Source of the DNA: Isosphaeraceae bacterium
Lineage (GTDB): Bacteria > Planctomycetota > Planctomycetia > Isosphaerales > Isosphaeraceae
Length of the DNA stretch: 64,000 bases
Assembly (NCBI GenBank): GCA_021324445.1
Contig: JAJPJC010000188.1
Location: forward strand, 1 to 64,000
Direction: 5' to 3'
A program made the translations under genes and the position numbers. Below the pieces are notes generated by a model. That model did not search any database. It was not told the origin of the DNA and saw only the letters and a program-made list of their open reading frames with translations. Positions 16,360 through 27,037 of the stretch are shown in pieces (position 1 is the first letter of the stretch; each line of letters begins with the position of its first letter).

Positions 16360-19300
16360 ATGGCTCGAATGCTCACCCTCGCGACGTCCCTCGGTCTGAC
16401 CATCACGACGATCTCGCTCGGTGCCGTCGGCCCCCCTCAAGCAGTCAGCGGGGACTCCGGGCGCACCCTCAACGTGCTGTTCCTGGGAGATCAGGGCCAC
16501 CACCGCCCGGCCGAGCGGGCCGCCCAACTGATCCCGGTCCTGGCGGGACGAGGCATCCGGGTCACCTATACCGAGAACCTGGAGGACCTGGACCGCCAGA
16601 CGCTGGCGCGGTACGACGCCCTGATCATCTATGCGAACCTCACCCGGATCCGCCCTGCCCAAGAGAAGGCGTTGCTCGAGTACGTCGAGGGGGGCGGCGG
16701 ATTCGTGCCGCTCCATTGCGCCTCGTACTGCTTCCTCAACTCGGAGAAGTACATCGCCCTGGTCGGCGCCCAGTTCCTGCGCCACGACACGGGGCGATTC
16801 GAGACCAGGACCGTCGACCCGTCCCACCCGATCATGAAGGGCTTCCAGCCATTCCGCACCTGGGACGAGACCTACGTGCATCACAAGCACAACGACCAGG
16901 ATCGCCACGTCCTCCAGGTCCGCCCGGAGGGTCAGGGCGAGGAGCCCTGGACCTGGGTCCGGACCCAGGGCAAGGGGCGGGTCTTCTACACGGCCTACGG
17001 CCATGACGGGCGGACCTGGCAGAACCCGGGATTCCACGACCTGGTCGAGCGCGGCATCCGCTGGGCCGCCCACAAGGGTGAAGTCTTCGACAGCCGCGGT
17101 CGCGTGGCCGCAGGACTCCCCCCGTTCTCCTACGACGAGTCGCCGGTCGACATCCCCAATTACCTGCCGGGCCGGCAATGGGGCACGCAGGGCGAGCCGA
17201 TCCGCCGGATGCAGCGACCTGTCGGGCCCGAGGAGTCGATGCGGCATCTGGTCGTGCCTCGGGGCTTCGAGCCGCGGCTGTTCGCCGCCGAGCCCCAGAT
17301 CCATAAACCGATCTGCATGACCTGGGACCACCGCGGCCGGCTCTGGATCGCCGAGACCCTCGACTATCCCAATACCAAACACCCCAGCGCCCCGGGCCGG
17401 GATCGGATCACGGTCTGCGAGGACACCAACGGCGACGGCCGCGCCGACTCGTTCCGGGTCTTCGCCGAGGGGCTGAACGTCCCCACGAGCCTGCTCTGCG
17501 CCGACGGGGGATTGATCGTGCTCCAGGCGCCCGAGACCCTGTTCTTGAAGGACACTGACGGCGACGGCCGGGCCGACCTGCGCAAGGTCTTGTTCACAGG
17601 CTGGGGCACCAGCGACACGCACGCCGGCCCGAGCAACCTGCGCTGGGGCCTGGACAACTGGATCTGGGGGATTGTCGGCTACTCCGGCTTCCGCGGGACC
17701 GTCGGCGGCGAGCGGCACCGATTCGATCAGGCGTTCTACCGGTTCAAGCCCGATGGTTCCAAGCTGGAGGTCCTCCGGAGCACCAACAACAACTCGTGGG
17801 GAGTGGGCTTCAGCGAGGATGGGCTGGTCTTCGGCTCGACCGCCAATGGGTGCCCGAGCGTCTATCTGCCCATCCCCAACCGTTACTACGAGGCCGTCCG
17901 CGGCCTCGCGCCTCACGTCTTGACCAACATCGCTCCTTCCTATGAGTTCTTCCCCGTGACCGACCGGGTCCGCCAGGTGGACTGGCACGGGGGGTTCACG
18001 GCCGGGGCCGGGCACGCCCTCTACACCGCGCGGACCTACCCGCCCCAGTACTGGAACCAGACCGCCTTCGTCGCCGAGCCGACCGGCCACCTCGTGGCCG
18101 CCTTCACGCTCGGGCGCCGCGGCAGCGACGTCGCGGCGTACTACGGCTGGAACCTGCTGGCCAGCGACGACGAATGGACGGCGCCCATTGCAGCGGAAGT
18201 CGGCCCCGACGGCCAGGTCTGGGTCATCGACTGGTACAACTACATCGTCCAGCACAACCCCACGCCGCGCGGCTTCAAGACCGGCCGGGGCAACGCCTAC
18301 GAGACGCCGCTCCGCGACAAGACCCACGGGCGAATCTATCGGGTTGTCTTCACCCAGGCTCCTGCCGGTGTCCAGCCGGTCTTGGATCCCGGCGATCCCC
18401 AGGGGCTGCTGGCCGCGCTGGGGCAGGACAACCAGTTCTGGCGGTTGCAGGCGCAGCGGCTGCTGGTCGAGCGGGGGAAGACGGACGTCGTCCCCGCCTT
18501 GATCGAGCGGGCCAAGGATCGCTCGGTCGACGCGATTGGCCTCAACACCGGGGTGATCCACGCGCTCTGGGCCCTCCACGGACTGGGCGCGCTCGACGGC
18601 TCGACCCCGACGGCGCGGGACACGGCGACGGCTGCGCTCAAGCATCCCTCGGCGGGGGTGCGGCGCAACGCGGTGCAAGTCCTGCCGCACGACGCCGCAT
18701 CGGCCGGGGCCGTCCTGGCCGCGGGACTGCTGGCCGACCCCGATGGGCAGGTCCGCCTGGCGGCCCTGCTGGCCCTGGCGGATCAGCCGCCGTCGGCCGA
18801 AGTCGCGGGCGCGCTGGCCGACGCCCTCCGGAAGGGGCTGGTCCACGACGACCGATGGCTGGCGGACGCGGCGACCACCGCGGCGGCCCGCAACGACCTC
18901 GGCTTCCTCAAGGCGATGGTCGCCCGCGCCGGCGGCCGGCGCCCCGAACCGGAGGTGCTGCGGATCGTCGAGCGGGTGGCCGAGCACTGGGCCCGCGGCG
19001 GTCCCACCGATCAGGCCGGCGCCCTCCTGGTCGCCCTCCGCGGCGGCGAGCCCGCCGTCGACGAGGCCGTACTGCGCGGGCTGGCCAAGGGGTGGCCCAA
19101 GGACCGGCCCGCTCAGCTCGATCCTGCGACAGCCGAGGCAGTCCAACAGCTTGCCCTGGAACTCCCCTCGGCGGCCCGGGGGCAGCTCGGCCGGCTGGTG
19201 GGCCACTGGGGCAGCGGAATCCTCGACACCCTCAACGCCCAGATGGCTGGATCGCTCCTGGCGGCTGCCCAGGACGGCTCGCTCCCCGACCGGCGGCGGA

Positions 19301-20718
19301 TCGAGGCCGCCAAGCAACTGGTTGAACTCCGCGCGTCGAGCGACGAGATCGCGCGTCAATTGCTGGCCCTGATCAGCCTGCGCACACCGCCGGAGCTGGC
19401 CACTGGCCTGATCGATGCCGTCTCGGCCGGGTCGGCGCCGGGGGCGGGAGCGGCGCTTCTGGAGCGGCTGCCGTCCTTGACGCCGGCATCGCGGGCCCAG
19501 GTCATCCGGGTCCTGCTCCGCCGCGCCGACTGGACCACAGCCCTGGTCACGGCGTTGGAGCAGAACCAGCTCCGTGTCTCCGAGCTGGCGCTGGACCAGC
19601 AGCAATCCCTGGCCGGCCACCCCAATCCGGCGATCGCCCGCCGCGCGCGGCGGCTGTTCCAGCGCGGGGGCGGACTCCCCGACTCCGACCGACAGAAGGT
19701 CGTTGAACGACTCCTGCCTCAGGTCCGGGACGGCGGCGACCCGGTCCAGGGTAAGCTCGTCTTTGACCAGCAATGCGCCAAGTGCCACCGCCATGGCCAC
19801 GAGGGCGGCCAGGTCGGTCCCGACCTCTCGGGCGTCGCCGCCGTCCCGCGCGATGAACTCCTGGTTCATATCCTCGACCCCAGCCGCTCCGTCGAGGGCA
19901 ACTTCATCGCGTACACGGTCGCCACGACGGACGGCCGCGTGATCACCGGTCTCCTGGCCGCGGAGACCCGGACCACCGTCGAGCTGCTCGACGCCGACGG
20001 CAAGCGCCAGGTGGTCCTCCGTGAGGACATCGACGAGATGGTCGCCTCGAAGAAGTCGCTGATGCCCGAAGGGTTCGAGAAGCAGCTCACGCAGGCCCAG
20101 TTGAAGGACCTCCTGGCGTTCTTGACCCATCGCGGCAAGTATCTCCCGCTGGATCTCCGCAAGGCGGCCACGATCGTCAGCACCCGCGGCATGTTCTACG
20201 ACGCCGACGCGACGCTCGAGCGCCTGATCTTCAGCGACTGGTCGCCCAAGAGCGTCGACGGCGTGCCGTTCTTGCTGGTCGACCCCCGCGGCGACCGCAA
20301 CCCGAACGTGATCTTGCTCCATGGGCCCCAGGGCCAGTTCCCGCCCCGGATGCCCAGGGCCGTGGTGCTTCCCTGCCATTCTCCGGCGCGCGCGATCCAC
20401 CTCCTCAGCGGCGTGAGCGGCTGGGGCTACCCCGGCGGGAGCAAGGGCTCGGTCTCGATGATCGTCCGCCTCCACTACGCCGACGGCTCCGTCGAGGATC
20501 ATCCCCTGGAGAACGGGGTCCATTTCGCCGACTACATCCGCGTCGTCGACGTCCCGGGTTCGAAGCTCGCCTTCAAGCTCCGCGACCAGCAACTCCGCTA
20601 CCTGGCCGTCTACCCCAAGAAAAAGGAGACGATCGATCGCCTCGAGCTGATCAAGGGTCCGGACCAGACCGCGCCCATCGTCGCGGCCGTCACGGTCGAG
20701 GTCGGCAACGGCGAGTAG
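16360..20718 (+). CDS. ThuA-PVC-HEAT-cytochrome c multidomain exported protein
   Basis: A 1452-residue exported protein. After a signal peptide (1-30) comes a ThuA domain (about 35-245, LNVLFLGDQGHHRPAERA and GFVPLHCASYCF). Next is the PVC-type membrane-bound dehydrogenase domain, a beta-propeller of the kind named Psru_4371 (about 300-660, FEPRLFAAEPQIHKPICMTWDHRGRLWIAETLDYPN, then TNGDGRADSFRVFAEGLN). A HEAT-like helical region follows (about 680-1110). A class-I cytochrome c domain (about 1125-1265) has the haem motif CAKCH at 1139-1143 and GGQVGPDLSGVA. A final beta-rich domain resembles an NPCBM/galactose-binding module. Such proteins are thought to be periplasmic sugar or carbohydrate oxidoreductases, but none has a proven substrate here. 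It lies 61 bases after the FecR gene and is likely under the same control. Confidence 0.88.
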   Translation: MARMLTLATSLGLTITTISLGAVGPPQAVSGDSGRTLNVLFLGDQGHHRPAERAAQLIPVLAGRGIRVTYTENLEDLDRQTLARYDALIIYANLTRIRPAQEKALLEYVEGGGGFVPLHCASYCFLNSEKYIALVGAQFLRHDTGRFETRTVDPSHPIMKGFQPFRTWDETYVHHKHNDQDRHVLQVRPEGQGEEPWTWVRTQGKGRVFYTAYGHDGRTWQNPGFHDLVERGIRWAAHKGEVFDSRGRVAAGLPPFSYDESPVDIPNYLPGRQWGTQGEPIRRMQRPVGPEESMRHLVVPRGFEPRLFAAEPQIHKPICMTWDHRGRLWIAETLDYPNTKHPSAPGRDRITVCEDTNGDGRADSFRVFAEGLNVPTSLLCADGGLIVLQAPETLFLKDTDGDGRADLRKVLFTGWGTSDTHAGPSNLRWGLDNWIWGIVGYSGFRGTVGGERHRFDQAFYRFKPDGSKLEVLRSTNNNSWGVGFSEDGLVFGSTANGCPSVYLPIPNRYYEAVRGLAPHVLTNIAPSYEFFPVTDRVRQVDWHGGFTAGAGHALYTARTYPPQYWNQTAFVAEPTGHLVAAFTLGRRGSDVAAYYGWNLLASDDEWTAPIAAEVGPDGQVWVIDWYNYIVQHNPTPRGFKTGRGNAYETPLRDKTHGRIYRVVFTQAPAGVQPVLDPGDPQGLLAALGQDNQFWRLQAQRLLVERGKTDVVPALIERAKDRSVDAIGLNTGVIHALWALHGLGALDGSTPTARDTATAALKHPSAGVRRNAVQVLPHDAASAGAVLAAGLLADPDGQVRLAALLALADQPPSAEVAGALADALRKGLVHDDRWLADAATTAAARNDLGFLKAMVARAGGRRPEPEVLRIVERVAEHWARGGPTDQAGALLVALRGGEPAVDEAVLRGLAKGWPKDRPAQLDPATAEAVQQLALELPSAARGQLGRLVGHWGSGILDTLNAQMAGSLLAAAQDGSLPDRRRIEAAKQLVELRASSDEIARQLLALISLRTPPELATGLIDAVSAGSAPGAGAALLERLPSLTPASRAQVIRVLLRRADWTTALVTALEQNQLRVSELALDQQQSLAGHPNPAIARRARRLFQRGGGLPDSDRQKVVERLLPQVRDGGDPVQGKLVFDQQCAKCHRHGHEGGQVGPDLSGVAAVPRDELLVHILDPSRSVEGNFIAYTVATTDGRVITGLLAAETRTTVELLDADGKRQVVLREDIDEMVASKKSLMPEGFEKQLTQAQLKDLLAFLTHRGKYLPLDLRKAATIVSTRGMFYDADATLERLIFSDWSPKSVDGVPFLLVDPRGDRNPNVILLHGPQGQFPPRMPRAVVLPCHSPARAIHLLSGVSGWGYPGGSKGSVSMIVRLHYADGSVEDHPLENGVHFADYIRVVDVPGSKLAFKLRDQQLRYLAVYPKKKETIDRLELIKGPDQTAPIVAAVTVEVGNGE

Positions 20719-20723
20719 GAGCC

Positions 20724-20765
20724 GGCTCCGTCCGGCGATCCCCGGCGCAGCCGGGGGACGGAGCC
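20724..20765. repeat. Intercistronic cruciform/hairpin
   Basis: A 10-base inverted repeat (GGCTCCGTCC at 20724-20733; GGACGGAGCC at 20756-20765) encloses a second hairpin (CCCCGGC at 20740-20746, GCCGGGG at 20750-20756, loop GCA). It lies directly after the stop at 20718. There is no T-run, so it is not a classic rho-independent terminator. It could stabilise the upstream message or partly terminate transcription. Confidence 0.6.
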
Positions 20766-20787
20766 CCCTCCTCCAGGAGACTTCCCC

Positions 20788-23700
20788 ATGAATCCGCCGA
20801 GACTCGGCCCGCTCCTCTTCGGTTTCGCGCTGCTTCTCTGGTCCTTGGGCAGCCTCGCGACCCTCGGCAGGGCCGACGCGCCGTTGAACCGGCAGGGGGA
20901 GCCGGAGGCCGGCGCCGATGAGGACTTCGCTCCTCCGCCCGGGGATCCCTGGTCTGGGCCCCAGCCCCAGCAGCGGGCGCCCCGGCCCAACGCGTTCGAC
21001 AGGCTGGTCTTCAAGGCTCGGATCGCGCCGCACTGGTTCCACCACGACTCCCGGTTCTGGTATCGCAACGACCTCCCCGGCGGGGCCAAGGAGTTCATTC
21101 TGGTCGATGCCGACCGCGGCACGCGTGCGCCGGCCTTCGACCACGACAAGCTCGCCGCCGCCCTCTCGAAGGCGGTTGAGGGCCAAACGTACCGAGCGGA
21201 CCGCCTCCCCTTCGACGATATCGAGTTCCTCGACGACGCGCAGGCGATCCGCTTCCGACTGGGAAACGCGACCTGGATGTGTCGGCTCGATTCTTATAAG
21301 TGTTCTCGGATCAGGGCCAGCGCGACGGCGCCCGCGCGCTCCTCGGCCGAGGAGACGAGGGGCGTGAATCCGGCACGGCGATCTGGGGGCCCGCAAGATG
21401 ACGCGGGTTGGCAGGGCCCCGGCCGGGGGTGCGTCCTCGCGCCCGACGGTCGGTCGCTGGCTTATGTCCACGACCAGAACGTCTTCGTCTACTCCCTGGG
21501 CAACCTCTTCGGGGCGACTCAGCTCAGCCGGGACGGCAAGGCGGGCCTGGCCTACGAGCGGCTCTCGTGGTCGCCCGACTCGAAGACTCTCGCGGCCTTC
21601 CGCGTCGAGCCGGGCGATCGCAAGGATGTTTACTTGATCCAATCGTCGCCCCCGGGCGGCGGCCGAGCCAGGCTCCGGTCACGCCCCTATCCCCTGCCCG
21701 GCGACAAGTTCCCAGCGTATGAGCTCAACCTCTTCGACGTCGCTGCCAAGAAGACCATCAAGCCTCAGGTCGACCGGATCGACTACGAAACACCGCGACT
21801 CCACTGGGACAAGGATGGGCGACACGTCACCTATGAAAAGATCGACCGTGGGCACCAGCGCTACCGGCTGATTCGGATCGATACGTGCACCGGCGAGGCT
21901 TTCAACCTCATCGACGAGAAGAGCGACACCTTCATCTGGACCGCCCATCGGGAGGCCGTGGGACTGAGTACCGTCACCTGGCTGGATGGGTCGGATGAGC
22001 TCCTCTATGCTTCCGAGCGCGACGGTTGGCGGCACCTCTACTTGATCGACGCCAGGACCGGTGTGATCAAGAACCAGGTCACGAGGGGGTCGTACGTCGT
22101 CCGGGGCATCGACTTCATCGACCAGGCGAAGCGCCAGGTCTGGTTCCGCGCCGGCGGCAAGAATTCGAGCCAGGATCCGTATTTCGTGCACTCTTACCGC
22201 GTGAACTTCGACGGGACCGGCCTGGTCGCGCTGACCGACGGCAACGGAAGCCACTCGGTCCAGTATTCGCCGGATCGCCGCTTTCTCATCGACACCTACA
22301 GCCGCGTGGACCAGGCCCCGGTCCACGAGCTGCGGCGAACCTCCGACGGGAAGTTGGCCTGCAAGCTCGAGGAGGCTGATATCACGGCGCTGAAAGCCTC
22401 CGGCTGGCAGCCTCCGGAGGTGTTCGTCACCAAGGGCCGCGATGGCCAGACGGACATCTGGGGCATCATCTGCCGGCCCAAGGACTTCGATCCCCACAAG
22501 GTCTACCCGGTCATCGAGCAGATCTACGCTGGCCCGCAGGGCTCCTTCGTTCCCAAGACCTTCAGCGCGGCCCGGCGGTTCGCCTCGCTGACGGACCTGG
22601 GCTTCATCGTGGTCCAGATCGACGGCATGGGTACGGCCAATCGCTCCAAGGCGTTCCACGACGTGTGCTGGCACAACCTCAAGGATGCCGGCTTCCCGGA
22701 CCGCATCCTCTGGCATCAGGCCGTGGCCCGGAAATACCCGTACTACGACCTGGCCCGAGTGGGGATCACCGGCGTCTCCGCGGGAGGGCAGAATGCGACG
22801 GCCGGCGTGCTGTTCCATCCTGAGTTCTATCAGGTTGCGGTCTCCGCCTGCGGATGCCACGACAACCGGATGGACAAGGCTTCGTGGAACGAGCAGTGGA
22901 TGGGCTACCCGGTCGGGCCCTGGTATTCCGAGTCGTCCAACATCGACAACGCCCACCGGCTCCGCGGCAAGCTGCTGCTGATCGTTGGGGAGATGGACAC
23001 GAACGTCCCGCCCGAGTCGACGATGCGGCTGGTCGACGCCCTGATCCAGGCCAATAAGGACTTCGAACTGCTGGTCGTCCCCAACGCCAACCACGGCATG
23101 GGCGGGGCCTATGGCCAGCGCCGGATGCACGAGTTCTTCGTGCGCCACCTGCTGGGGGACGGCGCGAAGGAAGGCAGTCCAGGACCGCGACGCGACGAGT
23201 CCACGACGCGGGTGCTTGCCGACAACCGAGCCGGAGCCGTGCGCACGCCCAAGGTCGAACATCCCCGCCTGTCCCTGGACCTGGCGGACCTCAACGGCGA
23301 CCGGAGCGAGCTCCGCGGCGCGATCGAGCGCTACGAGGCCGACCGGGGCAGCCTGATGCGGTCCGCGCCGCCGCCGGTCTCGCCGCGGCGTGACGAGCGG
23401 GTCCGCGACTTCACCGAGCAATGGCTCGACCGGATCGGTTCGCTGGATTTCGACCGGCTCAGCCAGGACGGCAAGGTCGATTACCTCCTCCTCAAGAACC
23501 ACCTGGCCCACGAGCTGCGGCAGCTGGACCTCCGTGCCAAGCAGCGCGCCGAGACAAATCCGCTGGTCCCCTTCGCGCGGACGATCCTCGAACTGGACGA
23601 GGCGCGTCGGGCGCTCGAGCCCAGGGACTGGTCGAAGGTCGCCGGAGACTTGACCCGGCTGACCAAGGAGATCACCGAGGCGCGGCGCGCGCTGGAGCGC

Positions 23701-25068
23701 GAGGTTCGAGGGAAGTCCGGTCCAAAGCGGACGACCGCCAACCGCGCGCTGACGGCCGTCGAGGGCTTGCGGGGCACCCTGCGCGGCTGGTTCGGCTTTT
23801 ATGACGGCTATGATCCGCTCTTCACCTGGTGGATGCAGGAGCCGTACAAGGCGACCGACCAGGCCCTCCAGGGGTACGCCGGCTTCCTCCGCCAGCGGTT
23901 CGGCGCCTCGGACGCGGGCTCGGCGCAGGACTCGGGATTTGGACCGGGTCGCCGCCGAGGGGGTGGCCCCGGAGGCGGCGGACCGGGACCAGGCTCGGGC
24001 CGGGAGGAGTCGCCCGGCCCAGCTCTCCAGAGAGACCAGGAGATCGTCGGCACCCCGATCGGTCGCGAGGCCCTGCTCAGCGAGCTGAAGTCCGAGATGA
24101 TCGCCTACTTACCGGAAGAGCTGATCGAGCTGGCGCGCCGGGAGCTCCGCTGGTGCGAGGACGAGATGAAGAAAGCCGCACGGGCGATGGGCCTCGGCGA
24201 CGACTGGCGCGCCGCCCTCGAGCACGTCAAGACGCGGCACGTCGAGCCCGGCAAGCAACCCGCCTTGATCCGCGATCTGGCGCTCGAAGCCATCCATTAC
24301 GTGGACGCGCACGACCTGGTGACGGTGCCCCCGCTCTGCCGCGACTCGTGGCGCATGAGTATGATGTCGCCCGAGCGCCAGCTCGTGAACCCGTTCTTCC
24401 TCGGCGGCGAAATGATCATCGTGTCCTACCCCACCAACACGATGCCGCACGAGGCCAAGATGATGAGCATGCGAGGCAACAACATCCACTTCGCCCGCGC
24501 CACCGTCTTCCACGAGCTGATCCCCGGGCATCACCTTCAGGGGTACATGACCGCGCGCCACAAGACGTACCGCCGCCTCTTCAACACGCCCTTCTGGACC
24601 GAGGGCTGGGCCCTCTACTGGGAGCTGCTCCTCTGGGATCGCGGGTTCGCCAAGTCGCCGGAGAACCGCATCGGCATGCTGTTCTGGCGGATGCACCGCT
24701 GCGCGCGGATCATCTTCTCCCTGGGCTTCCACCTGGAGAAGATGTCCCCACAGGAGTGCATCGACCTCCTGGTCGACCGGGTTGGCCACGAGCGGGACAA
24801 CGCCACGGCGGAGGTCCGCCGCTCGTTCACGACCTCTTACGGCCCGCTCTACCAGGCGGCCTACCTGCTCGGCGGCCTCCAGCTCCGGGCCCTCCACCGC
24901 GAGCTGGTGGAATCGGGCAAGATGACCGACCGCGCGTTCCACGACGCCATCCTCAAGGAAAACGCGATCCCGATCGAGATGGTGCGGGCCCTCTTGACCA
25001 ACCAGGCCGTCACGTCCGACTACGCGCCAAGCTGGAAGTTCTACGGGTCGATCGCCGCCCGGAAGTGA
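20788..25068 (+). CDS. Fused S9 prolyl-oligopeptidase and DUF885 metallopeptidase
   Basis: A 1426-residue exported protein joining two peptidase families usually encoded separately. Signal peptide (1-32); a dipeptidyl-peptidase IV-like beta-propeller (about 100-540, containing [21 protein letters not shown] and [21 protein letters not shown]). The S9 catalytic domain follows, with S664 in GVSAGGQ, D737 in [10 protein letters not shown] and H769 in NANHGMGG. After about residue 810 begins a DUF885 domain (about 830-1420) with the metal-binding [10 protein letters not shown] at 1242-1251 and a second key block [14 protein letters not shown]. All recognisable catalytic residues are present in both halves. 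The joint is a linear ORF with no frameshift or stop, so it is a real fusion. The ribosome binding site is AGGAGA. It would cleave peptides in the periplasm with two different mechanisms. A glycine-rich linker at about 1050-1075 separates parts of the DUF885 half. Confidence 0.92.
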   Translation: MNPPRLGPLLFGFALLLWSLGSLATLGRADAPLNRQGEPEAGADEDFAPPPGDPWSGPQPQQRAPRPNAFDRLVFKARIAPHWFHHDSRFWYRNDLPGGAKEFILVDADRGTRAPAFDHDKLAAALSKAVEGQTYRADRLPFDDIEFLDDAQAIRFRLGNATWMCRLDSYKCSRIRASATAPARSSAEETRGVNPARRSGGPQDDAGWQGPGRGCVLAPDGRSLAYVHDQNVFVYSLGNLFGATQLSRDGKAGLAYERLSWSPDSKTLAAFRVEPGDRKDVYLIQSSPPGGGRARLRSRPYPLPGDKFPAYELNLFDVAAKKTIKPQVDRIDYETPRLHWDKDGRHVTYEKIDRGHQRYRLIRIDTCTGEAFNLIDEKSDTFIWTAHREAVGLSTVTWLDGSDELLYASERDGWRHLYLIDARTGVIKNQVTRGSYVVRGIDFIDQAKRQVWFRAGGKNSSQDPYFVHSYRVNFDGTGLVALTDGNGSHSVQYSPDRRFLIDTYSRVDQAPVHELRRTSDGKLACKLEEADITALKASGWQPPEVFVTKGRDGQTDIWGIICRPKDFDPHKVYPVIEQIYAGPQGSFVPKTFSAARRFASLTDLGFIVVQIDGMGTANRSKAFHDVCWHNLKDAGFPDRILWHQAVARKYPYYDLARVGITGVSAGGQNATAGVLFHPEFYQVAVSACGCHDNRMDKASWNEQWMGYPVGPWYSESSNIDNAHRLRGKLLLIVGEMDTNVPPESTMRLVDALIQANKDFELLVVPNANHGMGGAYGQRRMHEFFVRHLLGDGAKEGSPGPRRDESTTRVLADNRAGAVRTPKVEHPRLSLDLADLNGDRSELRGAIERYEADRGSLMRSAPPPVSPRRDERVRDFTEQWLDRIGSLDFDRLSQDGKVDYLLLKNHLAHELRQLDLRAKQRAETNPLVPFARTILELDEARRALEPRDWSKVAGDLTRLTKEITEARRALEREVRGKSGPKRTTANRALTAVEGLRGTLRGWFGFYDGYDPLFTWWMQEPYKATDQALQGYAGFLRQRFGASDAGSAQDSGFGPGRRRGGGPGGGGPGPGSGREESPGPALQRDQEIVGTPIGREALLSELKSEMIAYLPEELIELARRELRWCEDEMKKAARAMGLGDDWRAALEHVKTRHVEPGKQPALIRDLALEAIHYVDAHDLVTVPPLCRDSWRMSMMSPERQLVNPFFLGGEMIIVSYPTNTMPHEAKMMSMRGNNIHFARATVFHELIPGHHLQGYMTARHKTYRRLFNTPFWTEGWALYWELLLWDRGFAKSPENRIGMLFWRMHRCARIIFSLGFHLEKMSPQECIDLLVDRVGHERDNATAEVRRSFTTSYGPLYQAAYLLGGLQLRALHRELVESGKMTDRAFHDAILKENAIPIEMVRALLTNQAVTSDYAPSWKFYGSIAARK

Positions 25069-25142
25069 GTCCTGCTCGCAGTGGCAGACAGACATGACAT
25101 GACTGCCCCACATCAGGCTCAGCAAGACATCCGGAGCACACG

Positions 25143-26503
25143 ATGCCACTCTCGCGCAGGGCGGCTCTGAAGGCCCTTGGCGCCTCGGGCGCGACCCCGG
25201 TCCTGGGCTCATCCGCAGATGCCGGTCAGCCCGCGGCGCTCCGCGTCGCGGGGCGGCCGGTCGAGGTCGCGATCACTCCCATCGACCCTCACATGGTGCG
25301 CGTCAGCGTCGTCGGGCTGAAGGAGGGCCGCCTGGAGCCAATCCCGTCCGACGGGTCACTGGTCCACCAGGACTGGGGCTCGCCGCTGCTCCGCCTGACG
25401 AAGCATGGCGAGACTCACGCCATCTCCCGTGGGGACGACTGGCGGCTGTCGGCATCGACCGAGCCGATCACGGTCCGCGTCGAGGCGGCGGATCGGCGTC
25501 TCATCCAGCAGGTTCACGTCGATGGCGAGACGGGCGGGTTTGTCTTCCACCTGGGCGACGGGCCGGTGCTGGGGCTCGGCGAGGGCGGCCCGCAGTTCGA
25601 TCGCCGCGGCTCGGTCGATCGGATGCGGAGTGGCCAGGGGGGCTACCGGCTGCGGACCCACGGCGGGCGCGTGCCCGTGCCCTGGCTGATCGGGACCGCC
25701 GGCTGGGCGATGTTCGTCCATCAGCCGGCCGGGACGTTCGATTTGACCGGGGCGGAGGGCCGGTTCACCCCGGCCCGCCCCGCGGCCGCGCTGCCGCTGG
25801 ATCTCTTCCTCGTGACAGCCCGCGACCCCGCGCGGGTGATGGCCGCGCTGGCGCGCTTGACCGGTCACGCGGAACTGCCCCCGCTCTGGTCGCTCGGCTA
25901 CCAGCAGTCCCATCGCACCCTGGCCAGTCGCGAGGAGGTGCTCGCCGTCGCCAGGACCTTTCGGGAGAAGAAGCTCCCTTGCGACGTGCTGATCTATCTC
26001 GGGACCGGGTTCTGCCCGTCGGGCTGGAACACCGGCCACGGGTCGTTCACCTTCAACCCGCCGGTTTTCCCGAACCCAGGCGATGATCGACGAGCTGCAC
26101 GCGATGCACTTCCACGTGGTGCCTCGCGTGGTCATCCGCTCGAAGTCGCTCCGCGGGAGCGTCCGCGATGCGTTCGGACCAGGGCGCGAGGACGAAGACC
26201 ATGCCGCTGCATACTGGCAGGCGCATCGCCGGGGAAGGTCCCCTGACGATCCACGTCTATCCGGGTGCCGATGGCCGCTTCCTCCTCTACGAGGACGACG
26301 GCGTCTCGTTCGCATACCGTCGCGGAGACTGGATGGGCATCGAGCTCGGCTGGGAGGACCAGCCCCGCCGGCTGACGCTCCGCCTCGCCGACGGCTCGCG
26401 CATGCGTCCTCCTTCGGAGCGCCGCATCGAGGTGCAACGGGTGGGCGAGACGTCCACGTCCTCAGTCGCCTTCCAGGGAACACCACAGGTGGTCTCCTGG
26501 TGA
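25143..26503 (+). pseudogene. Degraded GH31 alpha-glucosidase-like gene with central deletion
   Basis: The remnant shows an N-terminal twin-arginine-like leader (SRRAALKALG) and the GH31 N-terminal beta-sandwich and first catalytic-domain elements (VFHLGDGPVLGLGEGG, WSLGYQQSHRTLASREEVLAVARTFREKKLPCDVLIYLGTGFCP). Near 26080, after FNPPVFPNP, the frame shifts by one, and the alternative frame continues the family with MIDELHAMHFHVV. At about 26215-26230 the sequence jumps to a third frame that encodes the C-terminal DUF5110-like beta-domain (GPLTIHVYPGADGRFLLYEDDGVSFAYRRG) ending at 26503. Most of the catalytic domain, including its nucleophile and acid/base region, is absent. This is therefore a pseudogene made by a frameshift and a large internal deletion. 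It lies just after the fused peptidase and may once have been part of the same operon. Confidence 0.85.
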
Positions 26504-26541
26504 GGCCCGGGAAGGATTACGACCCGTTGAGGGGTTTCGAG

Positions 26542-26985
26542 ATGAGTTTGTCCGTGGTGGCCCATCATCCTGATCCTGGCCTGCCCGTCGTTCCTGCCAG
26601 CCGAGACGGCACCGCCGTATCAAGAGGACTTCCCGCCCGCGGAATTCCAGGCACGCTGCAAGGCGGTCTTCGACCAAATCGGCGATCACGCCGTCGCGAT
26701 CATCGCCGGCGTGCCCAGGGCGAATGGGTTCCTGGTCCCGCGCCAGTCCAACGAGTTCTACCATCTTTGCGGGATCGAGACGCCGCACGCCGATCTCCTC
26801 CTGGATGGGAGGGATCGCCAGGCGAGGCTGTTCCTCCCACCGCGCGACGCCCGGCTCGAGAGGGCCGAGGAGAAGGTCCTCTCAGCCGCCGACACCGAGA
26901 ATTTCACCGAGTTCCTCCCGTCCGAGCTCGGCGACATCGAGCAGCTCGTGGGCCGCGGCGGGATGCTCCAGCAATTCCCCCGTTC
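26542..26985 (+). pseudogene. Truncated Xaa-Pro aminopeptidase remnant
   Basis: From about 26563 the second plus frame reads WPIILILACPSFLPAETAPPYQ, a signal-peptide-like stretch. The aminopeptidase P N-terminal domain follows (EFQARCKAVFDQIGDHAVAIIAGVPRANGFLVPRQSNEFYHLCGIETPHADLLLDGRDRQARLFLPPRDARLERAEEKVLSAADTENF). The only ATG (26542) is in a different frame, so a frameshift separates start from body. Homology stops near 26985; the metal-binding catalytic domain is missing and is replaced by the DUF86/HEPN gene on the opposite strand. An intact M24 family member lies elsewhere at 60838. Together with the preceding GH31 remnant this forms a 1.8-kb decayed block next to a toxin-antitoxin module. 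Confidence 0.8.
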
Positions 26986-27037
26986 AGCGAATCGAACGGA
27001 GATCCGGGACAGCGCGCTTGAAGACCAGCCGTCCTGC

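Noticed and set aside
20724-20765. Hairpin after the ThuA-PVC gene as a rho-independent terminator
   Set aside because: No T-run follows the stem, so it was recorded as a repeat or hairpin and not as a terminator.
14527-21642. A 2371-codon open frame on the minus strand antisense to the FecR, ThuA-PVC and fused-peptidase genes
   Set aside because: It shows no recognisable domain and lies opposite well-supported genes. Long antisense frames are expected in very GC-rich DNA when codon third positions are G or C.
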